Of a DNA stretch of 64,000 nt, positions 6,702 through 14,156 are shown piece after piece. The stretch spans positions 1 to 64,000 of the forward strand of contig NZ_SPDV01000019.1 in the NCBI RefSeq assembly GCF_004564275.1, written 5' to 3'. The notes beneath the pieces are model-generated. The model saw only the letters and a program-made list of their open reading frames with translations. It was not told where the DNA came from and did not search any database. Each line of letters begins with the position of its first letter. The first letter of the stretch is position 1. Position numbers and translations under genes: made by a program. The DNA comes from Sphingomonas parva (ex Maeng et al. 2020). GTDB taxonomy: Bacteria > Pseudomonadota > Alphaproteobacteria > Sphingomonadales > Sphingomonadaceae.

Positions 6702-9296
6702 TCACAGATCCGGCAGCACTTGCGACGTCTCGCCCCAGCCCTCCAGGGCGCGGCTCGAGACGCGTTCGAGCAGGAGAGCGGAATCGCGCACGGTGAAGCG
6801 GGCGCCGCTCTCCATCTCGTCGAGCTCGTCCCAGCTGATTGGCGCAGAGACCGGCGCGCCTTCGCGGGCGCGGCTCGAATAGGGCATGATCGCGGTCGCG
6901 CCGCGCTGGTTGCGCAGATAGTCGAGGAACATCCGGCCCTTGCGCTTGGCCTTGGCGAGATTGGCGGTGAAGCGCTCCGGCTCCGCCGTGGCGAGGGCGA
7001 CGCAGAAGCGCTGGGCGAAATCCTTGACCTCCGGCCACTCGGCCTCGGGGGTGAGCGGCACGACGACGTGGAGCCCCTTGCCGCCGGTCAGCAGCGGGAA
7101 GCTGACCAGCCCCATGTCGGCCAGATAGCGGTGGAGATCGCGCGCCGCGCGCCTGGTTTCGGCGAAATCGAGCCCCTCGTCCGGATCGATGTCGAAGATC
7201 AGCCGGTCCGGCTTCTCGACGTCGGCGACCGACGAGCCCCAGCCGTGGAACTCGATCGTGCCCATCTGAACGCAGGCGATCAGCCCGGCGACATCCTCGA
7301 CATAGACGTAATCCTCGATCTCGCCCTTTTTCTCCTCGATCTCGATCTGGTGGACCTGCGGCCCGAAGCTGCCGGTATTGTGCTTCTGGAAGAAGCATTT
7401 CTTGCCGCGCCCCTGGGGGCAGCGCACCAGGCTCAGCGGCCGGTTCGCGGACCAGACCGCCATCAGCGGGCCGACGACTCGATAATAATCGACCAGTTCC
7501 TGCTTGGTGACGCCGGAATCGGGAAAGATGACCCGCTCGGGATTGGTGATCCTGATGCCGTCGTCGCGCGGCGCCGGCAGGGGCTGGGGCAGCTCGCGCA
7601 CCACCTCCTCGGCCGCCTTGTCGGCGCGCAGGCCGAGGAAGCTCGGGTGGCGGACGACGCCTTCCGAGGTGAATTCGGTGAAGGCGACCTCGGCGACCAT
7701 CTCCGGCCGCACCCAGTGCGCGCCGCGGGCGTCGGGCCGCGGCACCGCGGTGGGTGGCGTCTTCACCTCGATCCGCCGCATCCGCTTCAGCAGGTCCTGG
7801 ATCGTCGCCATCGAGAAGCCGGTGCCCACCTTGCCGACGTAGCGCAGCGACCCGCCCTCGTTGACGGCGAGCAGCAGGGAGCGGAAACCGCGCGCCTTCG
7901 CCTCGCTGGGAGTCCAGCCGATGATGACGAACTCCTGGCGCTGGATGCACTTCACCTTCAGCCAGCATCTGGTGCGGGTCGAGCGATAGGGCGCCTCGGC
8001 GCGCTTGGAGATGATCCCCTCCTGGGCCGCCTCGCACATCGCCTGGAAAAGCTCCTCGCCATGGCCGACGATATGCTCGGCGTAGAGGAGGGTGGGGGGC
8101 TTGCCCTCGCCGACGAGCGCGGCGAGCCGCGCCTTGCGCTCGATGTTCGGCAGCCTGGTCAGATCCTCGCCGTCGATCTCGAGTGCGTCGAACAGGAACA
8201 GGGTGAGGCCGCGGCCGCCCTCGCCGATCGCCTGCTGCAGCGCCGAGAAATTGCTCGAGCCCTTGTCGTCGAGGCTGACGATCTCGCCGTCGAGCAGCGC
8301 CGAGCCGACCTCCAGCGACGCCGCGGTCTCGACGATCTCGGGGAATTTGTCCGACCAGTCGAGGCCGGAGCGCGTGTAGACTTTCGCTCTGCCGCCGCCG
8401 ATCGCCAGCAGGCAGCGATAGCCGTCGTACTTCATCTCGTGGATCCAGCCGGACCCGGGCGGCACGTGATCGGCGAGCGTCGCCTTCTGCGGCTCGCGGA
8501 AGGCGGGTAATCCTCCCCGAGCTTTGCTCGGGGAGGGGGACCGCGCCGCGGAGCGGCGTGGTGGAGGGGCTGGCACGGAGTCATTGCCAGCCCCTCCACC
8601 GCTCGCCTTCGGCGATCGGTCCCCCTCCCCGAGGCGAGCTCGGGGAGGATCTTTCTTGCTCGGCTTCAGCCCGTCCACCCAGCTCTTCAGCTCCTTGCGC
8701 GTCCGGCCCGCGGCGATCTCGCCCATCGTGCGGCCGGTCTTGATGCTGGTGAGATATTGCTCGACGAGGCCCATCGAGCCGCCGGCATGCTCGTCGGTGA
8801 CCTTCTTCAGGATCCAGTTCTCGGCGCGGTCGCGGGGGCGGCCCTTCAGGCGGAACATGACCCACTCGCCCTTCATCCGCTCGCCGTCGAGGGTGAAGTG
8901 GAGATGGCCTTCCTCCAGCGTCTTGCGCGGGTCCTTGCCGGGATGGGGGAGCCAGATGCCGCGGTCCCACAGCATCACCGTGCCGCCGCCATATTCGCCC
9001 TTGGGGATGGTGCCCTCGAAGGTCGCGTAGGAGAGGGGGTGATCCTCGGTGCGCACCGCCAGCCTCTTGTCGGCGGGGTTGAGGCTCGGACCGTTCGGCA
9101 CCGCCCAGCTCTTCAGCACGCCGTCGAGCTCGAGCCGGAAATCCCAGTGGAGTCGGGTGGCGTCGTGCTTCTGGACCATGAAGCCGTGCCCCTCGCCCCA
9201 GGAGAGAGAGTCGAAACTGCCCTTCGGCTCCGCCGTCTTCGAGAAATCCCGCTTGCGATTATAGGTCTCGAGCGGGTCGGCGGGTTTGACAGCCAC
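6702..9296 (-). CDS. ligD: ATP-dependent DNA ligase D (LigD), PE-LIG-POL
   Basis: 864 residues, the usual size for a three-module LigD. Residues about 15-175 form the 3'-phosphoesterase domain (KHDATRLHWDFRLE and GTIPKGEYGGG). The ligase domain begins near 265 with the adenylated Lys in EMKYDGYR (about 289). The C-terminal polymerase/primase domain (about 560-855) has the metal-binding Asp pair in IFDIDPDEG (about 700). With Ku it repairs double-strand breaks by non-homologous end joining. GTG start, with a GGGAGG site that lies in a small palindrome at 9302-9322. Odd: residues about 216-261, between PE and LIG, are a Pro/Arg/Gly/Ser-rich stretch encoded by an in-frame palindromic repeat (8511-8649). 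Confidence 0.95.
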   Translation of the reverse strand: MAVKPADPLETYNRKRDFSKTAEPKGSFDSLSWGEGHGFMVQKHDATRLHWDFRLELDGVLKSWAVPNGPSLNPADKRLAVRTEDHPLSYATFEGTIPKGEYGGGTVMLWDRGIWLPHPGKDPRKTLEEGHLHFTLDGERMKGEWVMFRLKGRPRDRAENWILKKVTDEHAGGSMGLVEQYLTSIKTGRTMGEIAAGRTRKELKSWVDGLKPSKKDPPRARLGEGDRSPKASGGGAGNDSVPAPPPRRSAARSPSPSKARGGLPAFREPQKATLADHVPPGSGWIHEMKYDGYRCLLAIGGGRAKVYTRSGLDWSDKFPEIVETAASLEVGSALLDGEIVSLDDKGSSNFSALQQAIGEGGRGLTLFLFDALEIDGEDLTRLPNIERKARLAALVGEGKPPTLLYAEHIVGHGEELFQAMCEAAQEGIISKRAEAPYRSTRTRCWLKVKCIQRQEFVIIGWTPSEAKARGFRSLLLAVNEGGSLRYVGKVGTGFSMATIQDLLKRMRRIEVKTPPTAVPRPDARGAHWVRPEMVAEVAFTEFTSEGVVRHPSFLGLRADKAAEEVVRELPQPLPAPRDDGIRITNPERVIFPDSGVTKQELVDYYRVVGPLMAVWSANRPLSLVRCPQGRGKKCFFQKHNTGSFGPQVHQIEIEEKKGEIEDYVYVEDVAGLIACVQMGTIEFHGWGSSVADVEKPDRLIFDIDPDEGLDFAETRRAARDLHRYLADMGLVSFPLLTGGKGLHVVVPLTPEAEWPEVKDFAQRFCVALATAEPERFTANLAKAKRKGRMFLDYLRNQRGATAIMPYSSRAREGAPVSAPISWDELDEMESGARFTVRDSALLLERVSSRALEGWGETSQVLPDL
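8511..8649. repeat. Three-armed palindromic repeat, copy 1 (inside ligD)
   Basis: About 139 bp bounded by outer arms TCCTCCCCGAGCT and AGCTCGGGGAGGA. It contains a left hairpin (CCTCCCCGAGC, TTT loop, GCTCGGGGAGG), a central hairpin whose 16-bp arms are exact complements (8560-8575 with 8585-8600), a right hairpin ending at 8649, and conserved joins GGGGGACCGC and CGGTCCCCCTCCCC. The whole would fold as a cloverleaf. The same architecture recurs at 51547-51683. The copy keeps the ligD frame open and lies in an inter-domain linker. No transposase is encoded, so movement would need a factor in trans. Confidence 0.88.
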
Positions 9297-9301
9297 CTAG
9301 A

Positions 9302-9322
9302 TCCTCCCTTTCGAGGGGAGGA
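9302..9322. repeat. Short palindrome upstream of ligD
   Basis: TCCTCCCT, TTCG loop, then AGGGGAGGA (one bulged G). On the minus strand its outer arm provides the GGGAGG ribosome binding site 6 bases before the ligD GTG. In sequence it resembles the outer arm of the larger three-armed repeats, so it may be a remnant or solo arm. A hairpin here could also modulate ligD translation. Confidence 0.6.
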
Positions 9323-9379
9323 GAGGGATGCTCGGTTCGCCGGAGGTTTGTCGAGACTGCCCAATCACATGCCCAGATC

Positions 9380-10294
9380 TCACGCGCGCGTCCTCGTCGG
9401 CGGCGCCTTGTCGGCGGTTTTCTTCGCCGGCGCCTTCTTCGCAGGCGCCTTGGCGGCGGGCTTCTTCGCCGACGCGGCCTTCTTGCTGCCGTCCGTGTCC
9501 GCGCCGCTGCCGCCCGGCTTCTCGATCGAGCGCTTCAAGGCGGCCATCAGGTCGATGACGTTGGTGCCGCGCGCCGGGGCGGCGTCTTCTTCGGCGTGGA
9601 TGGTCTTGCCCTTGCGCTTGCGCTCGATCAGCTCCTGCAGCGCCTCGATGTAGCGGTCGTGATATTTGGACGGCTCGAACTCGTCGGTCTTGCGCTCGAT
9701 CAGGGTCTCGGCAAGGTCGAGCAATTCCTCGTCCGGCTTGGCGTCGGAGATGTCGCGGAAATAGTCGCGTGCCTTGTTGACCTCGTCGGCGTAGCGCAGG
9801 GTCTCGAGCACCAGGCCCCGGCCACAGGGCTTGACGCTGACCAGATATTCGCGGCCCCTGAGCGCCAGCTGGCCGACGCCGACCTTGCGCGTCCGGCGCA
9901 GCGCCTCGCGCAGCACGATGAACGCCTCCTCGGCGAGATCGTCAGCCGGCACGACGAAATAGGGCTTTTCGTAATAAAGGACGTCGATCTCGTCATAATC
10001 GACGAACTGGGTGAGCTCGAGCGTCTTCTTCGATTCGAGCTTCACCGCCTCAAGCTCCTCGTCGTTGAGCAGCACGTAGGAGCCCTTCTCGTACTGATAG
10101 CCCTTGACGATCTCCTCGGGATCGACCGGCCCGACGCCGGGCACGACCTTCTCGTACTTGATCCGCTTGCCGGTCGGCTCGTGGATCTGGTTGAACGCGA
10201 TCGACGCGCCGCTCTTCGTCGCGCTGAAGATCTCGACCGGGATCGAGACCAGGGCCAGCCTGATCTGCCCCTTCCAATAGGCGCGTGCCGCCAT
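9380..10294 (-). CDS. ku: Ku homologue, DNA end-binding protein of NHEJ
   Basis: 304 residues. [25 protein letters not shown] at the start and [35 protein letters not shown] further on are the conserved Ku core (about 1-255). A basic tail rich in KKA/AKK repeats (about 265-304), typical of bacterial Ku and thought to aid DNA binding, follows [14 protein letters not shown]. It binds broken ends and recruits LigD, encoded 83 bp downstream on the same strand. The divergent neighbour is msrB. The in-frame ATG at 10294 gives the canonical N-terminus. Confidence 0.95.
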   Translation of the reverse strand: MAARAYWKGQIRLALVSIPVEIFSATKSGASIAFNQIHEPTGKRIKYEKVVPGVGPVDPEEIVKGYQYEKGSYVLLNDEELEAVKLESKKTLELTQFVDYDEIDVLYYEKPYFVVPADDLAEEAFIVLREALRRTRKVGVGQLALRGREYLVSVKPCGRGLVLETLRYADEVNKARDYFRDISDAKPDEELLDLAETLIERKTDEFEPSKYHDRYIEALQELIERKRKGKTIHAEEDAAPARGTNVIDLMAALKRSIEKPGGSGADTDGSKKAASAKKPAAKAPAKKAPAKKTADKAPPTRTRA

Positions 10295-10442
10295 CTTTTG
10301 TCACTCCGGATCGATTCGTATCCGATTCAATCGACGGAAGGGGCGCGGGTTCCTTGGGGCGCGCGAGCGGCGGAGCCCGACGACGGTGGGATGTGGCACT
10401 CCCGCCCGGCCGACCCCATATCGGGCGGGAAGGGAGACGCGC

Positions 10443-10892
<450 letters not shown>

Positions 10893-10901
10893 GCGAGGGC
10901 A

Positions 10902-10920
10902 CCGGCGGGGTTGCCGCCGG
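10902..10920. terminator. Hairpin between convergent msrB and SRPBCC genes
   Basis: CCGGCGG, five-base loop, CCGCCGG, lying 10 bp after the msrB stop and 24 bp before the stop of the converging gene. No T-tract follows on either strand, so it is at best a Rho-assisted or weak bidirectional terminator. Confidence 0.35.
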
Positions 10921-10943
10921 CGACGCCGCGCCCCTCACTGGCT

Positions 10944-11462
10944 CTAGCGGTCGTTCTCCGCGGCCAGCGTACCGACCAGGGCCTCGAGCTGCTCGAGCTG
11001 CTCGCCCCAGCCGCTGGTGCTGCCCGAGGCGACGGCCTCGTCGAGCGCCTCCTTGGACGGATAGAGCTCAGAGACGACGACGAGGGTCGCGCCGCCGCGC
11101 TCCTCGAAGCTGACGGTGGTGACCGCGCCGGCCTCGTCGCCTTCCTCGTTGGTCCAGACGATGCGGCTGGGCGGCGTGACCTCGAGGTAGCGGCCGAAGA
11201 AGGCCATCGGCTGCTCCATCGATGGATGGCGCATGACCAGGCGGTAGCTGCCGCCGGTGCGGACGTCGGCCTCGAACGAGACGAGGGTAAGGCCGAACGA
11301 CTGGGGCACCCACCAAAGCTGGAACAATTCGGGCCGGCTCCACGCCTCGAACACGATCCGGGCGCGGCCGTTGACGGTCCGCGTCACCACCAGCTCACGG
11401 TCGGAGCGCCGTTCCACATTGGTCGCATTGCTCGCGGCGACCGGCCTAGCTGCCTCGTTCAT
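10944..11462 (-). CDS. SRPBCC (AHSA1-type) domain protein
   Basis: 172 residues with the AHSA1/START-like fold: RTVNGRARIVFEAWSRPELFQLWW near the N-terminus and the C-terminal helix GWGEQLEQLEALV. It is predicted to bind a small hydrophobic ligand or a chaperone client; the substrate is unknown. It overlaps the ArsR regulator upstream by 17 bp, forming the ArsR-SRPBCC two-gene unit that recurs in many proteobacteria, which implies control by that regulator. Confidence 0.85.
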   Translation of the reverse strand: MNEAARPVAASNATNVERRSDRELVVTRTVNGRARIVFEAWSRPELFQLWWVPQSFGLTLVSFEADVRTGGSYRLVMRHPSMEQPMAFFGRYLEVTPPSRIVWTNEEGDEAGAVTTVSFEERGGATLVVVSELYPSKEALDEAVASGSTSGWGEQLEQLEALVGTLAAENDR

Positions 11463-11805
11463 TGTCCGTCTCCCTTCTGATCATGTCTTCGACGACGGTG
11501 TCGAGGGCGGCGAAGCGCGCGTCCCAGACCTGCCGATAGCGTTCGATCCAGGCCGCCTCTTCGGCGAGGCCGCGGGCGCCGAGCCGGCATCTGCGCACCC
11601 GGCCGACCTTCTCGGTCGCGACCAGCCCCGCCCGTTCGAGCACGGCGACGTGCTTCTTCATGCCGGTGAGGGTCATGCGGAAGGTGTCGGCGAGATCCGA
11701 GATCGAGGCGTCGGCGCGGCGCAGCTGCTCGAGCACGCCGCGCCGCGTCGCGTCCGACAAAGCGGCGAACGAGGCATCGAGGCGGGCGTCGACAAACTGA
11801 ACCAT
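11446..11805 (-). CDS. ArsR-family winged-helix repressor
   Basis: 119 residues. FAALSDATRRGVLEQL, ISDLADTFRMTLTGMKKHVAVLERAGLV and the wing GRVRRCRLG are typical of ArsR regulators paired with SRPBCC proteins. No cysteine metal site of the ArsR/SmtB kind is visible, so the inducer is probably not a thiophilic metal. The start codon lies inside a perfect 20-bp palindrome (11796-11815), indicating autoregulation. Co-translated with the downstream SRPBCC gene. Confidence 0.88.
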   Translation of the reverse strand: MVQFVDARLDASFAALSDATRRGVLEQLRRADASISDLADTFRMTLTGMKKHVAVLERAGLVATEKVGRVRRCRLGARGLAEEAAWIERYRQVWDARFAALDTVVEDMIRRETDNERGS

Positions 11806-11815
11806 ATGGTTCAGT
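11796..11815. promoter_or_regulatory. ArsR operator overlapping the arsR start codon
   Basis: Perfect 20-bp palindrome, left half ACTGAACCAT and right half ATGGTTCAGT. The arsR ATG (11805-11803) sits at its centre, and codons 1-3 are part of it. An AACCATATGGTT core in front of ArsR-SRPBCC genes is a recurrent arrangement in my knowledge of the family. A bound dimer would cover the initiation region, and the lack of a Shine-Dalgarno sequence suggests the transcript may be leaderless or nearly so. Confidence 0.7.
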
Positions 11816-11937
11816 GTTTACGTGGAAGGGAACCGCGATGCAAGGCCGGATCGGCGAGATCGCCGGTCCGGGCCGCGAAGAGGGCGAGCGATTGCCGGTC
11901 GGACGGCGGAGATAAGTATTGTGTCCCCGATTTGGGA

Positions 11938-12276
11938 TCAGCTCGCCGGGTCGTACATGAAGGCGCGGAGTTCCTGCGGGCAGCGGCAGGCGGTTGCGAG
12001 CTTCCGCGCCCAGTGGAGGGCGGCTTCGCGGGTCGGCAACTCGAGCACGGCAAAGCCGCCGGTCAGTTGGACGCCGGGATAGGTTTCGGCGGAGGCCGCA
12101 CCGTCGGCGGAGACGAGGATCGGTTCGACGCTCTCGTCGATGCCGCCGGCGAAGACGTAGACGCCGGCCGCCTTGGCCTCCTCGATCACCGCACGCGCCG
12201 CGTCGCCGACCGCCGGGAGCTCGTCGGCGCCGACCTGCATCGCGTCCGCGGGGAAGGAGATCAGATATTTGGTCAT
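11938..12276 (-). CDS. YCII-related domain protein
   Basis: 112 residues from ATG 12276 (MTKYLISFPADAMQV). The small alpha/beta fold with FAGGIDESVEPILVSADG, a central GGFAVLELPTREAALHWARKLA and a terminal acidic or aromatic patch matches DGPF/YCII-type proteins, often encoded next to ECF sigma factors or regulators. No ECF sigma factor is nearby here. Function unknown; the structural relatives are dimeric ferredoxin-like proteins. The 132-bp stretch between this stop and the arsR start holds nothing else I can name. Confidence 0.7.
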   Translation of the reverse strand: MTKYLISFPADAMQVGADELPAVGDAARAVIEEAKAAGVYVFAGGIDESVEPILVSADGAASAETYPGVQLTGGFAVLELPTREAALHWARKLATACRCPQELRAFMYDPAS

Positions 12277-12338
12277 GGCGCGATGATGCCGAGCGCGTCG
12301 GGGCGAGGCAAGCGCCCTGGCCCCCCTCCCGCTGCTGC

Positions 12339-12809
12339 TCAGACGGGGATCTCGGTCGTGTACTTGACCTGGCGCAGCGCGAAGTTGCTGGCGGCGTGGG
12401 CGACGCTCGGATGGGCGAGGACGCCGCGCATGATGAAGCGGTCGTAGTCGGCGACGTCGCGCACGGCGATGCGCAGCAGATAGTCCCATTCACCCGACAT
12501 CGCGTAGCATTCGACGATCTCCTCGCGCGACTGGATGAAGTCCTCGAACTCGGCGCGCGATTCCACCGTCTGCCGAGTCATCCGCACCTGGCAGAGCACG
12601 TTGACCGCGCGGCCGAGCGCCTGCGGGCTGGCGAGCCGGACGGCGCGGCCGAGCACCTCGTCCTTCTCGAGCTGACGGACGCGGCGCCAGACCGAGGCGG
12701 CCGAGGCGCCGACCCGTTCGGCGAGCGCGGCGTGGCTGAGGCCGGCGTCGCGCTGCAGCTCGCGGACGATTCGGCGGTCGATCGCATCGAGTTGATCGCT
12801 TTCTTTCAT
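12339..12809 (-). CDS. Lrp/AsnC-family transcriptional regulator
   Basis: 156 residues. N-terminal helix-turn-helix (LDAIDRRIVRELQRDAGLSHAALAERVG, about 8-35) and C-terminal RAM/ligand domain with ECYAMSGEWDYLLRIAVRDVADYDRFI. These regulators sense amino acids and control their transport and catabolism. It is divergent from an aromatic aminotransferase/2-oxoacid dehydrogenase operon, its likely target. No Shine-Dalgarno sequence precedes the ATG; instead an inverted repeat begins immediately upstream. Confidence 0.9.
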   Translation of the reverse strand: MKESDQLDAIDRRIVRELQRDAGLSHAALAERVGASAASVWRRVRQLEKDEVLGRAVRLASPQALGRAVNVLCQVRMTRQTVESRAEFEDFIQSREEIVECYAMSGEWDYLLRIAVRDVADYDRFIMRGVLAHPSVAHAASNFALRQVKYTTEIPV

Positions 12810-12833
12810 GTTCGTTGATGTAGCGGAACGAAC
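12810..12833. promoter_or_regulatory. Inverted repeat directly upstream of the Lrp-type gene
   Basis: GTTCGTT, ten-base spacer, AACGAAC: exact 7-bp arms. It touches the regulator's start codon and lies about 115 bp before the aminotransferase start, so it is placed to autoregulate the regulator and perhaps control the divergent operon. Sphingomonad Lrp consensus sites are not known to me, so the assignment is by position and symmetry. Confidence 0.45.
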
Positions 12834-12947
12834 GTTTCAATTCCACTGCCGAGACCGCGAGATCAGATAAGCATTTTCATGCCCTGCGGGATAAGCGTAG
12901 GAGCATGCCGAGCCGCCCGCGGGGGGCGGTCCAGGCAGGAGGTTCAA

Positions 12948-14156
12948 TTGGCGGACGCAGCGACTTCGAACGGCAGGCCCGGTCTGTTCGACAGGCTCGA
13001 GGAGCAGAAATCGGACAGCCTCCTGCAGCTGATCGCGCTGTGCAACGCCGATCCCCGCGCAGAGAAGATCGACGTCGGCGTCGGCGTCTATCGCGACGCG
13101 GCCGGCGGCACGCCGATCCTGCGCGCGGTCAAGGAGGCCGAGAAGATCCTGCTCGAGACGCAGGACACCAAATCCTATCTCGGCTCACAGGGCGACGCGC
13201 GCTTCGTCGAGCTGATCAAGCCGATCGTGTTCGGCGAGGCCGCCGCGGCCGACGACCGCATCGTCGGCGTGCAGACCCCCGGCGGCTGCGGCGCGCTGCG
13301 GCTCGGCGCCGAGCTGATCGTCAAGGCGAACCGCGCCGCCCGCATCTTCGTCGGCCAGCCGACCTGGCCCAACCATGCGCCGCTGATCGAATGCGCCGGC
13401 GTCGAGATGGTCGCCCATCCTTATTACGACCGCGACACGCAGACGATCACGTTCGACGCGATGATGGACGCGCTCGAAGGCGCCAATGCCGGCGATCTGA
13501 TCCTCCTCCACGGCTCGTGCCACAATCCGACCGGCGCCGATCTGGCGCCCGACCAGTGGCGCACGATCGCCGAGCTGGTCGCCCGCCGCGGCCTCGTGCC
13601 GTTCGTCGACCTCGCCTATCAGGGCCTCGGCAACGGCCTCGAGCAGGACGCCGAAGGCACCCGCCTGGTCGTCGAGGCGGCCGAACAGGCGCTGGTGGCG
13701 CAGAGCTGTGACAAGAACTTCGGAATCTATCGCGAACGGACCGGCTGCCTGTTCGTCAAGGCGTCCGACGCGCGTGGCGCCGGCGTGGTGATGGGCAATC
13801 TGCTCGGCCTCGCCCGCACCATGTGGTCGATGCCGCCGGATCACGGTGCGGCGGCGGTGCGCATCGTCCTCGACGATGCCGACCTGCGCCGCGACTGGCG
13901 CGCCGAGCTCGACGAGATGTGCGCCCGGATTCGCGCGATCCGCGCCCGCCTCGCCGCGGCCGACCCGCGCCTTGCCTATATCGACCGGCAGAACGGCATG
14001 TTCTCGATGCTGCCGCTGTCGAAGGAGCAGGTCCTCGCGCTGCGCGACGACCACGGTATCTACATGGCGGATTCCGCCCGCATCAACATCGTCGGCCTCT
14101 CGGACGAGAGCGTCGACCGGTTCGCGCGCGCGGTGGTGGAGAAAATGGATGGCTGA
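12948..14156 (+). CDS. Aromatic/aspartate aminotransferase, class I PLP enzyme
   Basis: 402 residues using TTG 12948, preceded at 5 bases by AGGAGG; the upstream ATG at 12879 would add unconserved sequence. Transfers amino groups from aromatic amino acids or aspartate to 2-oxoglutarate. Conserved features: KIDVGVGVYRD, the substrate-side TPGGCGALR, PTWPNH, the NPTG motif in SCHNPTGAD, FVDLAYQGLG, and the PLP-binding Lys in SCDKNFGIYRERTG. It overlaps the E1 gene by 8 bp and shares a divergent promoter region with the Lrp regulator, fitting an amino-acid catabolic operon. Confidence 0.9.
   Translation: MADAATSNGRPGLFDRLEEQKSDSLLQLIALCNADPRAEKIDVGVGVYRDAAGGTPILRAVKEAEKILLETQDTKSYLGSQGDARFVELIKPIVFGEAAAADDRIVGVQTPGGCGALRLGAELIVKANRAARIFVGQPTWPNHAPLIECAGVEMVAHPYYDRDTQTITFDAMMDALEGANAGDLILLHGSCHNPTGADLAPDQWRTIAELVARRGLVPFVDLAYQGLGNGLEQDAEGTRLVVEAAEQALVAQSCDKNFGIYRERTGCLFVKASDARGAGVVMGNLLGLARTMWSMPPDHGAAAVRIVLDDADLRRDWRAELDEMCARIRAIRARLAAADPRLAYIDRQNGMFSMLPLSKEQVLALRDDHGIYMADSARINIVGLSDESVDRFARAVVEKMDG

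Noticed and set aside
6429-8510. Nearly 700-codon open frame opposite ligD
   Set aside because: Shadow frame produced by high third-position GC on the ligD strand; no recognisable protein family and no ribosome binding site.
8511-8649. CRISPR-like repeat in ligD
   Set aside because: The arms are inverted, not direct, repeats with no regular spacers; no cas genes are present.
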